NCBI GenBank assembly: GCA_037893245.1 | Contig: JBAIAA010000251.1 | Coordinates: 2,046,001-2,110,000, forward strand | DNA length: 64,000 nucleotides | Source: Crossaster papposus | Lineage: Eukaryota > Echinodermata > Asteroidea > Velatida > Solasteridae | Direction of reading: 5' to 3' | Part shown: positions 20,110-31,361 of the stretch, one piece after another | How positions within the stretch are numbered: position 1 is the stretch's first letter | Layout: every line of letters starts with the position of its first letter | Program-made: the position numbers and the translations under genes | The notes under the pieces: generated by a model | Told to the model about the DNA's origin: nothing | The model's database searches: none | What the model saw: only the letters and a program-made list of their open reading frames with translations

Positions 20110-20215
20110 TACGCACAACCCCAGGTTGGACTCGAACCCACAACCTGCAGAATTACCAGCAGACCACAAATGAAATGCTCCCGGCCACGATGCCACTCCA
20201 CAGCCCTAAATAAGT
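20110..20215 (-). repeat. tRNA-derived SINE
   Basis: The minus strand has TGGCATCGTGGCCGGGAG as A box and GGTTGTGGGTTCGAGTCC as B box, in the right order and about 50 bases apart. Confidence 0.55.
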
Positions 20216-20257
20216 GGTCTTCTACAATTGAAAACTTTGATATGAGAGTTTTTCTAC

Positions 20258-21095
20258 AGAGCTCTGGAAGTGCCATCCGACTTGTTTACATCCTGACATA
20301 TTTTATCTCAGGATGACCACATAATTACGGAGCTCTGGAAGTGCCATCCGACTTGTTTACATCCTGACATATTTTATCTCAGGATGACGACATAATAGAG
20401 GCAAAATGACGACATCCTTTGATATTTGTTCGCGTAATGGCGACATCCTGAGATAATATATCGCGTGATGACGACATCCTCAAAGTACGACGACGACATC
20501 CCGATATAAAATATCGCGGGATGACGACATGTTGAAAGTGGGATGACGACATCCCGAGATAATATATCGCGGGATGACGACATGTTGAAAGTAGGATGAC
20601 GACACCCTGAGATAATATATCGCGGGATGACGACATAATAAAGGCAAAATGACGACATCCTTTGATATTTGTTCGCGTAATGGCGACATCCTTAGATATT
20701 ATCTCAGGATGTCGTCATCCTACTTTCAACATGTCGTCATCCCGCGATATATTATCTCATGATGTCATCATTTTACTTTCAAAATGTCGTCATCCCGCGA
20801 TATATTATCTTGGGATGTCGTCATCCTACTTTCAGCTTGTCGTCATCCCGCGATATATTATCTCGGGATGTCGTCATCCCACTTTTAACATGTCGTCATC
20901 CCGCGATATTTTATATCAGGATGTCGTCGTCGTACTTTGAGGATGTCGTCATCACGCGATATATTATCTCAGGATGTCGCCATTACGCGAACAAATATCA
21001 AAGGATGTCGTCATTTTGCCTCTATTATGTCGTCATCCTGAGATAAAATATGTCAGGATGTAAACAAGTCGGATGGCACTTCCAGAGCTCCGTAC
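20258..21095. mobile_element. large foldback of GATGACGACAT-type repeats
   Basis: Two arms face each other about a centre near 20690: the left arm (about 20326-20690) is followed by its reverse complement (about 20700-21095). The outer limits carry GGAGCTCTGGAAGTGCCATC and its complement. Each arm is itself a tandem of a unit built from GAGATAATATATCGCGGGATGACGACAT. A partial duplicate of the left outer end lies at 20258-20330. Frames covering both strands are by-products of the repeat. Confidence 0.8.
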
Positions 21096-21460
21096 ATAAT
21101 AGAGGCAAAATGACGACATCCTTTAATATTTGTTCGCGTAATGGCGACATCCTGAGATAATATATCGCGGATGACGACATGCTGAAAGCGGGATGACGAC
21201 ATGCTTAAAGTAGGATGACGACATGCTTAAAGTAGGATGACGAAACCCCGAGACAATATATCGCGGGATGACGACATCCTGAGATAATATATCGCGGGAT
21301 GACGACATGTTGAAAGTAGGATGACGACATCCTGAGATAATATATCGCGGGATGACGACATCCCGAGATAACATATCGCGGGATGACGACATGCTAAAAG
21401 TAGGATGACGACATCCTGAGATAATATATTGCGGGATGACGACATGCTGCTGAAACTATG
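21096..21460. repeat. second array of the ATATCGCGGGATGACGACAT unit
   Basis: Directly after the foldback the left-arm sequence begins again (TAGAGGCAAAATGACGACAT) and continues as five or six further units, all in one orientation, ending near 21450. It shows tandem growth of the same family. Confidence 0.8.
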
Positions 21461-21718
21461 TAGGATCCTGATTAGATCAGCAATACGGAAGCTTAAAGTG
21501 ACCATCCGCGTTTCCGCGTTTCTGTATTTGTGGGGATTTCCTTGAACTCGTTCAAGTCTCCTATGTTATAGGCAACCCTTTAACTACATTTTCGCCCAAT
21601 TTATGGACACACCATTTTCCCCCAGTTTTTGTTTGCTGGGCTAAATATCACAATGTTATCATTGTTCATATGATTTTCCATAAGGTTTTAATATGATAAC
21701 TGTGCCAGTAAGCAACTT

Positions 21719-22142
21719 GGTGAATTTGAAGCTCACCAATACTGACTACTTGATGATATCTGGAGACAGTGTAAATGTGCGCATGTTTATGGGTTCATTA
21801 AGTTGTCATTTTGGATAATTACTATGTTCACATAATTATTCAGTCACTTACAGTGTATGCTTTAGAAAATGTTACTGAAGTAAGGATATGTAAGTAGAAT
21901 CACCAAAATAAACTTTTTAAAAAAAATAATAATAATAATATACCCAAATATATGAATAAATATATTACGCGGCAGGGATTAACGATTTATGCAAATTAGT
22001 CATATTTCCACCACTTGGATTTTTTGATATTTTTAGTATGTTATTCTAGAGAGCTTAGAAGTGCACTGTGGTGAAAAATATTATATTGCAATTTGTGTGG
22101 GGTCAACAAAAGAAAATTAAATATTTTCCCTGGACTATAATC
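21719..22142 (+). repeat. dispersed repeat, copy 1
   Basis: Matches 63025-63345 in the same orientation: GAAGCTCACCAATACTGACT, ATTATTCAGTCACTTACA, the identical stretch GCGGCAGGGATTAACGATTT, and GCACTGTGGTGAAAAATATT. Copy 1 has an extra A/T-rich insert in the middle (about 21870-21965). No coding capacity. Confidence 0.8.
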
Positions 22143-22204
22143 CTACTCCTAGTCCTACCGTCTTGACCTAGATGAAATTGCTTAGATGAAATAAACTTGT
22201 ATAA

Positions 22205-22656
22205 AGCCCTGTCCGCACTGGACTTAATTTGGGCAAACTAACCGAGCCAATGGGTAACTTGCCCATTTCAAGTCCAGTGCAAACAGCCTGGGTAACTTTC
22301 CTCACAGGTAACTTACCCACGCCGCGTGGGAAGTTTAACCGAGCCCAAGGTGCCCAGGAAGATTGACCAGGAAGATTTAACCGAGCCAGAAAATCCAGTG
22401 CGGACGCGACCCATTATGTAAGAAAATAATGTTGAGAGCTAGCGTCGGGAACAGACGATCCGGTCGTCAAGTCGCGGTCATAGGTCACGCCCTCTTTATT
22501 GTTTTGGAGCCAGCTTGGTTAGTTTACCCATCGTCCCGGCAATTCTACCCACGTCAATTAAATTCAAGTGCGCACAGTGGGAAGATCAACCCATCGGAAT
22601 GTTACCCGGCGTCATGGTCAAATTACCCAAAATGTTTATCCAGTACGAACACGGCT
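22205..22656. mobile_element. 452-bp Harbinger-type MITE with TAA target-site duplication
   Basis: The ends are AGCCCTGTCCGCACTGGA and the complement of AGCCGTGTTCGTACTGGA, matching at 15 of 18 positions. TAA flanks both sides (22202-22204 and 22657-22659), the three-base duplication used by PIF/Harbinger elements. The interior has repeated CCCA/GGTAACTT motifs and no credible gene. Confidence 0.7.
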
Positions 22657-22659
22657 TAA

Positions 22660-24105
22660 GTCATTTCATTTAACAACAACTCTGCTATTATTTTATCATA
22701 GGCCCCATTGTTAATACGTGGCCAACTGTATTGACATGAATTTTGTCCATAGAAATACAAAATGTAACTTGATACTTATTTCTTATCTTCCATAAGGCCT
22801 ATCAATTACGTTTGGTAGAACGATTGTGTAAAATGACCTGTGACATCGCATAGCACCCCCGCTTATAGTGGTACGGTAGGCATGCACTATTTTTCAAAAT
22901 CAAAGTGTCTGATGCAGCTTGCGGAATTAACCTTGAAATTTCACTTTTCATCCGAATCGTATGTAAATCTTAGTACCACAATCTTATTCGTCGATGTGTA
23001 CTTGCATCTCAGATGGCTTATCGAGTACTTTTGTGGCCGTTTTGAGGGTGAAATCGGATGTTTTGGGCAAACATTAGTCCGAGTAACTCGGACCCAAAAA
23101 TCACCTTTTCAACATGTGGACATGTCGGGTGATATCCAAGCAAGAGCCCTTTGGATCGCTGTACGGAATGTCTGCACATCGATCCCCCATGACCTCCCAC
23201 ACTTATCCCCTAAAATGTCACAGAAAACGGCCACTTACAAAAATGCTGCTTGTCCCCAGTACTGCACTAAGGATCAAGGAAGACACTAACAGTATCAGTG
23301 TGTTCTTACCTTTCAAAAAAGTGAGAAAATCAGGCCTCAAAATGTGGAGCAATGCTCGCCGTTTCAAATGCACATAATTATAGCCATTGTTGAGCAAAGT
23401 CAACGGCTGTTACCTGTTTCTATGTTTTCATACGCGCTGAATCCAATTGAATTGATCAAAATGCACCAAAACTAAAGAAATTGTCAATTGTATGATTAAA
23501 TCTAACATTACAAGTGTCCATAGTGGTTCCCATCCTCGGGATGGTTTTTTTTTCCACCCCCCAACACTTTATTCATGTTTCAACGACATTTTGTCACAAA
23601 GATATGACATTTTTTTAGTGGCCATCTTGGATTACTGTTGCTTTAGCAATATCCTACATAATTTTAGATACCTCCATTGTGTTCCTCGCATGTGAAAACC
23701 TATGTGTAGACACCAAAATCATCTCCCCATCTTGATTCCGTCAATGGTTATTGCCGATTTCCCATTTGGCCGATTTTGCACGGCGGCCATCTTGGATTTA
23801 CGCAAATTGGTGCATTTTATCAACTCGTTTTTGGTTGGAATGCATTCAGCACACATGGAAATATGGAAAACGACACTTTATTCATGTTTGCAAGATATTT
23901 TGTCCCCAAGATTTTGGGGCATTTTAAAGATATTCCGGAATCGGATGGCGGCCATCTTGGATTTGCTATTTGTGGTCCCCAGGAAAAAAATTGAGCTTGG
24001 CACAATATCTAAATTTGTTAATTATATATTAAGCAATGTCTGTACCAAATTTGGTGCTTTTACCACAAAATGCACAATTATTTCACGTATCTGCCGCACT
24101 ATATC
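22660..24105. other. no gene recognised
   Basis: Intergenic DNA with several GGCCATCTTGGATT motifs (about 23621, 23785, 23948), a sign of old tandem or dispersed repeats. The overlapping frames at 22840-23289, 23114-23377 and 23702-24190 conflict with each other and lack coding character. Confidence 0.4.
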
Positions 24106-24177
24106 AAAGATTACAAATGTCAATAAATCTGAAACAAAAATCACCCATTATTTATTATTTTGCAGTTTTCTCCACTA

Positions 24178-24612
24178 CATTCCGGTGTAATTCCAAATAT
24201 GGCATTTCATGACTTATTCATGGCGCCATTCATCCAATCATTGTGCTTAGAAATGACATCACGCACATACTACAGAATTAGTCATGCAGTACTTGCACAA
24301 ACAACCTCACGCGACCTCTGGTTATTTTTGCATATGAAGCGCGATATGTGGCAGAGAAACCCCCCCCCCCCCTATTTTGTGTTGACCATTGTGTTCCCGG
24401 AATCTCAGGAATTCCTTTTAGGTTTCAAGGGGGGATTGGTTAGGTTACAATAGTGTTTAGTGCGTATAAAGTATAGGGATACGAGGGGGTACCCCTCTGC
24501 CACATATCGTGCTGGGTATATATTTTTGTTGTCATTGATTGGTGGTGTGGTACCATGTGACAGGATTCCTTACAATGTATTAAGGTACCATATTTGGAAT
24601 TTCACCGGACTG
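24178..24612. mobile_element. 435-bp inverted-repeat element with CACTA target-site duplication
   Basis: The 25-base ends CATTCCGGTGTAATTCCAAA... and the complement of CAGTCCGGTGAAATTCCAAA... match at 23 positions. CACTA lies on both sides (24173-24177 and 24613-24617). Copy A of the surrounding block keeps the empty site with a single CACTA at about 10017-10021. The family is undetermined; no transposase inside. Confidence 0.8.
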
Positions 24613-24630
24613 CACTATGCCCTGTGCCCA

Positions 24631-24955
24631 CGGAACTCTACACATGGACAGATCATCATTGTTTCACACTTGAAGTCGGCGCGAACTGGAAGTGCAACAT
24701 GGCGGACCCACGACGTCACTCTGTGAGCCAATGAAATGTCCAGGTGTAAGGTTCAGCGGGTACGGTACGTATGACGTAATGTTTATAAATAAAAAAATGT
24801 ATAGAGTAAATCCACTGACCTCTACACCTGGACATTTCATTGGCTCACAGAAGTGACGTCTTGGGTTCGCCATGTTGCACTTCCAGTTCGCGCCGACTTC
24901 AAGTGTTAGCGCAGCAGAATATTGACAATGGTCCGTCCAGGTGTAGAGGTCAGTG
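24631..24955. mobile_element. 325-bp foldback element with 10-bp target-site duplication
   Basis: The two halves are near-complete reverse complements, with arms of about 125 bases including GTCGGCGCGAACTGGAAGTG and AGCCAATGAAATGTCCAGGT. The direct repeat CCTGTGCCCA flanks it (24621-24630 and 24956-24965), and copy A has one CCTGTGCCCA at about 10025-10034. Each arm carries a CRE-like (T)GACGTCA(C) site. No gene inside. Confidence 0.82.
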
Positions 24956-26679
24956 CCTGTGCCCAGTTCCGCCTCGCACATAGTCTTGGTGCAAGACGTT
25001 GTTGTTCATTATCAAACAATAGAGGGCGCTGTTGGGAAACTTCCAGATAACCACCACACACATCGGCTCAGAACAACGTCTTGGTGATTTCGTCTCGTCT
25101 CACGTGACATAACCACATGTGACCTCAATTGCATAATCAATAAAGGTCATATTGAAAATACACAAGCGCCTTGCTCGTGGCATGCTTATGTGTTATCCGT
25201 TTTAAATCTCGGGGAAAAAACTGTGCGTGTATATACGTCATCTGGTGAGAACTGGTTAAAAACCTTCTTTTAAGAGAGGAAAAAGGAGAGAAAAAAAAGA
25301 AAATATTTGTTGTTAACAAAAACAAATAAAAATCCCAAACTACGATTGTTGTAATCAACTCCCCGGACTAAAAAAACTCTCCAAATTTAGCCCTATTATG
25401 ATCGCCAGGGCGCTAAACAAGATTGGGGGATGATAAATTCTCATTGGCACTGGTAGAAAAGAGAATTGTTATCTCATCGGAAGTGTGAGATCGCACGGTT
25501 ATTGGAAATGGTGCGTGTCTTATGTAAATCAGGGATTAGTGTGCAGTGGTCCACGAAGGGTGCTGAGGAATGTCCTTTAAGGCGCGTGTTTTAAGGTGTG
25601 CCAGTCATTCGCGGTCACCATGCTGCACAGTTCATTTATTTTTGTTTGTTTTTCGGAATGGGTTTTTGGATAAACATTCATCGTTCATTGTATCCCATTT
25701 AATGTTTTTCTTGTAAATATATTGAAATACTAAGCATTGGAGTACTTAGTTTGGATCATTTATTATTTGATCTTTGAGCTCGTTCGCTTTTTCAAGCGCT
25801 CGATCGCCTTCGGGGGTCAGACAGGAATTTTTAGAGCATCTTTTTCTTGAACCCAAATCAATCCCAGGTTTTGATCTCTGTTTTTCGCCTGTCTCAAGGT
25901 GGGTAAATTAAAAAATGCTTTTATACCTGGTTGTTTCGTTTTCAAATTCCAAGGCGATTAAAATTAATCATTGACAATAATTAAATATTGATCAATCCCA
26001 AATTGTTCCAATCATGCAAAATGTTCATAAAATTTATTCAGGGATAGCAGCAAACGCTGTAAAAAGTAAAGATATTTGTTGGGCCTGTTAATGATTTGAA
26101 GTGTTCATCGCAAAGACGGTCAATAGGGCTTACCCATGTTTATGTTAAATGTCCTGGTTTAGGAGTTAAAGAAGAAATTTTCCAGTTCTTTTTACAGTTT
26201 ATTTCTATTTTCACAGTGATAGAGAAAAAATGCTCACAGAAATGTAAGGTTATAGTATCTTATTATGATGGTTTATGGTGAATACGCTTCCAATCAAATC
26301 GGAAGTAAAAGTTTAAATACTGAAGTGCACATCACCACGTTATGCATATTGTAATGTACAATAGCATAACAAATAATTTAAGTTTGTAAGGCGAATTGAA
26401 TTGAATCAAATATCAAAACATATGATAATATTCAAACATAAACATAGTCATAAACATATAGACAAGCTAAAAGTATAAGAATTGTATTGTATAGGCCTAT
26501 AGCTATTTTTCAAGCGGTGAATCCGGGCGTGTGTGACCGTAAACCTGCAAGAATAAAAGCAGGTACAAATGTAATTATGTAAATATATTTTGGTTGTTGC
26601 AAGTCTGTTGCAAGTACATGTACATGTATGGGCGGTTATCGTGGCTGAGATGAGATTGGTCAATACGTATAGGCTAGGT

Positions 26680-26825
26680 TCGGGCGGTCTGTTCTTGACT
26701 CGCGAAACTCGATTGTGCAAAACCCCGAATAATAGGTGGTGTGTGATCCTGTTCCGAGTGCAAGATTCTTGGGTCGCGTTTGAGCGCGACAACCGAGTTT
26801 TGCGTGTCAAGAACAGACCGCCCGA
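26680..26825. mobile_element. 146-bp inverted-repeat element (MITE-like), copy B
   Basis: Near-identical to 11359-11504, with the same TCGGGCGGTCTGTTCTT ends, at the equivalent position in the duplicated block. Confidence 0.6.
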
Positions 26826-27135
26826 CGCGACGAACCAGATCTGAGTCACCGTTAGAGTAAATCGGATGTGCAGGGGCCGCATGTGCAGGGTTCACCAAGT
26901 TCATGTTGTTTTGTCTGGTACGTGACTTCATTTCCGGTCTGTATTTCCTCCAAACCTCCAGGAGCCAATTCCATTGAGCTTCTAAGAACAATAAATTGGC
27001 TTAGCACAGCAATGCCCCGCTCAGTTAAAAAGGTTACAAGTTTAGACTCCATTGTTTTTTTCCGGGGCGCCTCGCAAATAAACCAGTTAAACATTCTACC
27101 TGAGGCTAAACCATTTATAATTGTATGCATAACAC

Positions 27136-27589
27136 AAAAATAAATATTTTGACATAGTCCGAATTGCTGTTCAATTGACTTTATTGCCCCTAAACAGAAA
27201 AATCGTAACAAAATACTAAAAAAACACATTTTTTGGGACTAAAAATAAAAAATGTGACATGCCACGTAAAAACTCACTTGTTTTAAAGACGTATTTGAAA
27301 AAAAACCCACACTCGCATCGTTTGCTAAGCAATTGTTTTCACCTCTTAAAGTGTTTCAATCTACATCCTATCGATTGGTCAACTTGTATCTGACGTTAAA
27401 ACTGTACACAGTGGGCAGGTGATAAAACACGAATAGATTGCCTTGTGTATACGCGGCATTTTATTACAAAATTGCCAGCAACTTAAAGCTGTCAAGCAAT
27501 TGATACATATTTTCTAATTAAAAGTATTTTGTTTGTATTTTCTCACATAACTCGGTCGTGTATTAGACTATGGGAAAATAAGGTTGCGA
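27136..27589. other. no gene recognised
   Basis: A/T-rich intergenic sequence between the duplicated block and the satellite; no coding or RNA signal seen. Confidence 0.4.
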
Positions 27590-29975
27590 ATTGACAACTC
27601 TCCGTTCATACTTCAAATAGAAGGAGGTGAATTTGCAACCCTCCATTTAATCTTAAAATGCAAGGATGCGAATTGACAACCATTCGTTCAATCTTAGAAT
27701 GAAAGGATATGAATTGACGACCATCCATTCAATCTTAGAATGGAAGGATACGAATTGACAACCCTCTATTAATCTTAGAATAAATGGATGCGAAATGACG
27801 ACCCTCCATTCAATCATTAGAATGAAATGATATGAATTGACGACCCTCTATTGAATCATCATAATGGAATGATGTGAATTTACAACCCTCCATTCAATCA
27901 TTAGAATGGAATGATGTGAATTGACAACCCTCTATTCAATCATTAGAATGGAATGATGTGAATTGACAACCCTCTATTGAATCATCAGAATGGAATGTTG
28001 TGAATTGACAACTCTCCATTGAATCATCGGAATTGACAACCCTCTGTTAAATCATCCGAATGAAAGGATACGAATTGGCGACCATCCATTCAGTCTTAGA
28101 ATGAAAGGATACGAATTGGCCATTATCCATTCAACCTTATAATGGAAGGATACGAATTTGAGACCATTCATTCAGTCTTAGAATGGAAAGATATGAATTG
28201 GCGACCATCCATTCAGTCTTAGAATGGAAGGATACGAATTGGCGACCATCCATTCAGTCTTAGAATGAAAGGATACGAATTGGCGATTATCCATTCAACC
28301 TTATAATGGAAGGATACGAATTTGAGACCATTCATTCAGTCTTAGAATGGAAAGATATGAATTGGCGACCATCCATTCAGTCTTAGAATGGAAGGATACG
28401 AATTGGCAACCCTATATTAATCTTAGAATGAAGAGATGCGAATTGACGACCCTCTATTAATCTTAGAATTAAGGGATTCGAATAGACGACCCTCTATTCA
28501 ATCATCAGATTAACGGAATGACGTGAATTTACAACCCTCCATTCAATCATCAGAACGGAATGACGTGAATTTACAACCCTCCATTCAATCATCAGAATGG
28601 AATGACGTGAATTAACAACCCTCCATTCAATCATCAGAACGGAATGACGTGAATTAACAACCCTCCATTCAATCATCAGAACGGAATGACGTGAATTTAC
28701 AACCCTCCATTCAATCATCAGAATGGAATGACGTGAATTAACAACCCTCCATTCAATCATTAGAACGGAATGACGTGAATTTACAACCCTCCATTCAATC
28801 ATCAGAATGGAATGACGTGAATTTACAACCCTCCATTCAATCATCAGAATGGAATGACGTGAATTTACAACCCTCCATTCAATCATCAGAATGGAATGAC
28901 GTGAATTTACAACCCTCCATTCAATCATCAGAACGGAATGACGTGAATTTACAACCCTCCATTCAAGCATCCGAATGGAATGACGTGAATTTACAACCCT
29001 CCATTCAATCATCAGAACGGAATGACGTGAATTGACAACCCTTCATTCAATCATCAGAATGGAATGACGTGAATTTACAACCCTCCATTCAATCATCAGA
29101 ATGGAATGACGTGAATTTACAACCCTCCATTCAATCATCAGAATGGAATGATGTGAATTAACAACCCTCCATTCAATCATCAGAACGGAATGACGTGAAT
29201 TTACAACCCTCCATTCAATCATCAGAACGGAATGACGTGAATTTACAACCCTCCATTCAATCATCAGAATGGAATGACGTGAATTTACAACCCTCCATTC
29301 AATCATCAGAACGGAATGACGTGATTTACAACCCTCCATTCAATCATCAGAATGGAATGACGTGAATTTACAACCCTCCATTCAATCATTAGAACGGAAT
29401 GACGTGAATTTACAACCCTTCATTCAATCATCAGAATGGAATGAAGTGAATTGATAACCCTCCATTCAATCATCCGAATGGAATGACGTGAATTTACAAC
29501 CCTCCATTCAATCATCAGAATGGAATGATGTGAATTAACAACCCTCCATTCAATCATCAGAATGGAATGATGTGAATTTACAACCCTCCATTCAATCATC
29601 AGAATGGAAGGATACTAATTGGCGACCATCCATTCAAGCATCAGAATGGAATGACGTGAATTTACAACCCTCCATTCAATCATCAGAATGGAATGATGTG
29701 AATTGACAACCCTCCGTTTAATCATTAGAATGAAATTATGTGAATTGACGACCCTTCATTCAATCATCAGAATGGAATGATGTGAATTTACAACCCTCCA
29801 TTCAATCATCAGAATGGAATGATGTGAATTGACAACCCTCCGTTTAATCATTAGAATGAAATTATGTGAATTGACGACCCTTCATTCAATCATCAGAATG
29901 GAATGATGTGAATTTACAACCCTCCATTCAAGCATCCGAATGTAAGGATACTAATTGGCGACCATCCATTCTAAA
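27590..29975. repeat. 42-bp satellite array
   Basis: About 57 units with consensus containing CAACCCTCCATTCAATCATC and AGAATGGAATGACGTGAATT. The first 900 bases are diverged variants (GGATACGAATTGGCGACCAT type), and the core from about 28500 is nearly uniform. Because 42 is divisible by three, both strands show long repeated open frames (14-residue units such as MIEWRVVNSRHSIL), which I treat as by-products. Confidence 0.95.
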
Positions 29976-31155
29976 GGAACCAACATTGACAAAATAACAT
30001 TTCACCGACTTCATTCATGTACGTTAAATTTCATTCACAAACTAGTGTCATGTTTTCACAAACATATTAATTTCAACATATAAATCAAGAGAACGTCTTT
30101 TATTAGGCTTCAACATATCAGTATCCATGACTTGGCCAGTTGGAGTAGTTTTGTGTGGCATAGAATTAGGCGTCCCGGTAACGTTTCTAAAATGTTTTAA
30201 ACAATTTGGCATTCTACATGTATATTGACAAGTTACAATAATATAAGGACAAGGATAAGTTAAAGTCAAAGGTTAAGTGAGCCTGAAACTTTATAACCAG
30301 CCCCGTGCAGGTCGACCTGCGATTTGCTTTTGCCCTGATGGAATTGTCAACATCATGTAGAAAAATAACGCTCGGGTCAAAACTTAGAAATCGTAGAACA
30401 CAAAATTCAATAGTTATAGTGTTATCGGACGATCAATGAGCGAACGCGCCCTCTTGTGGTGACTTGACAAGACACCGCAGTTCTATTGCCTCACTTGGCC
30501 AGTTGTTGTTGACAGATTAGTTTAGACGGGTCGACAATGCTATGCGGTTGATTACATCCCAGGGGTCTGCTTATGCACATCTTTAGACGACATTTGTTTT
30601 AAAAACTTTTGACAGCATCTGTTCAACTTTTACAATGTCTAAAGATGTAAAATAAATCTTGTTGGGAACACGTTCCATAGCGGCTGTTGATTTGTGTTTT
30701 TAGCGCCGACGAATGGTCTTAATAGTCGTCGCAGTTAGAATGGGGTCGCAAAACAAAAAAATTGGGTCTGTTTCGTCGCGCCCGCAAGGTCGACTTGGTT
30801 TAAAAGCCACGGCGGCGGGCTTCCGGCAACCTTAGGTCGTCGATCACTATTAGTTCTTGAACACTGATCGAAATGCAGTTTAACCCAAAAATCTCCTTAA
30901 AATCACCGTGAAATTTCACGGTTTTCAATAACTCATAGTGTATTATCTCGCTTACGGTTGTTTTTCACATAGTACATTTGCGTGATAACAAGATATGTGT
31001 AACAATGCGAACGAAGATCCACCTACTTACAGCCGATGGGTTCAACATGTTGATGGGCTGGATTGAATGAAGTCGTTGTTAGCGGTTAGACATCATGGTT
31101 TTATATTAAATTGTTTGCTTTCATAAATGATGGCCACACAATTATTGTATAATTA
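29976..31155. other. no gene recognised
   Basis: Intergenic DNA between the satellite and the ten-exon gene. The frame 30048-30269 lacks coding character. Confidence 0.4.
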
Positions 31156-31161
31156 TTTATT
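31156..31161 (-). terminator. candidate poly(A) signal of the ten-exon gene
   Basis: TTTATT on the plus strand, i.e. AATAAA on the minus strand, about 200 bases after the stop codon at 31362. It is one of few such hexamers there. Confidence 0.35.
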
Positions 31162-31361
31162 TTTTAATTCCAGAAGTCAGAGGTCAGTTTGGGTTGGGCA
31201 TTTCTCTTCCATGTCAGGTGATTGAACAGTCTTCAATAAATACCCTTTTGGGGGTGATCATTTTATAGAAATCAATGTACCACGATTATTCTCGGTTAAA
31301 AATTTAATATGGTAATTTTGCTTTGTCATTCAAGGTATTTAGAAGCGCGCAACATTAATGT

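Larger units (their letters stand above)
24106..27135. repeat. duplicated block, copy B, carrying two later insertions
   Basis: Second copy of the block at 9949-11805. It is longer because elements at 24178-24612 and 24631-24955 interrupt it, and because of smaller insertions (for example around 25600-25720 and 25900-25990). The far end is CCATTTATAATTGTATGCAT. A minus-strand frame at 26852-27229 (including MESKLVTFLTERGIAVLSQF) might be a remnant of a coding gene. Confidence 0.8.

Noticed and set aside
20374-21505. Several frames of repeated SSSRDILSxDVVI peptides on both strands
   Set aside because: Direct translation of the GATGACGACAT repeat array; all frames of a near-palindromic repeat look alike.
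28494-29339. 172- and 98-codon frames with 14-residue repeats
   Set aside because: Translations of the 42-bp satellite in both strands, without start context or other coding evidence.
27590-29975. CRISPR-like appearance of regularly spaced repeats
   Set aside because: Units are head-to-tail with no unique spacers, in eukaryotic DNA; a satellite.
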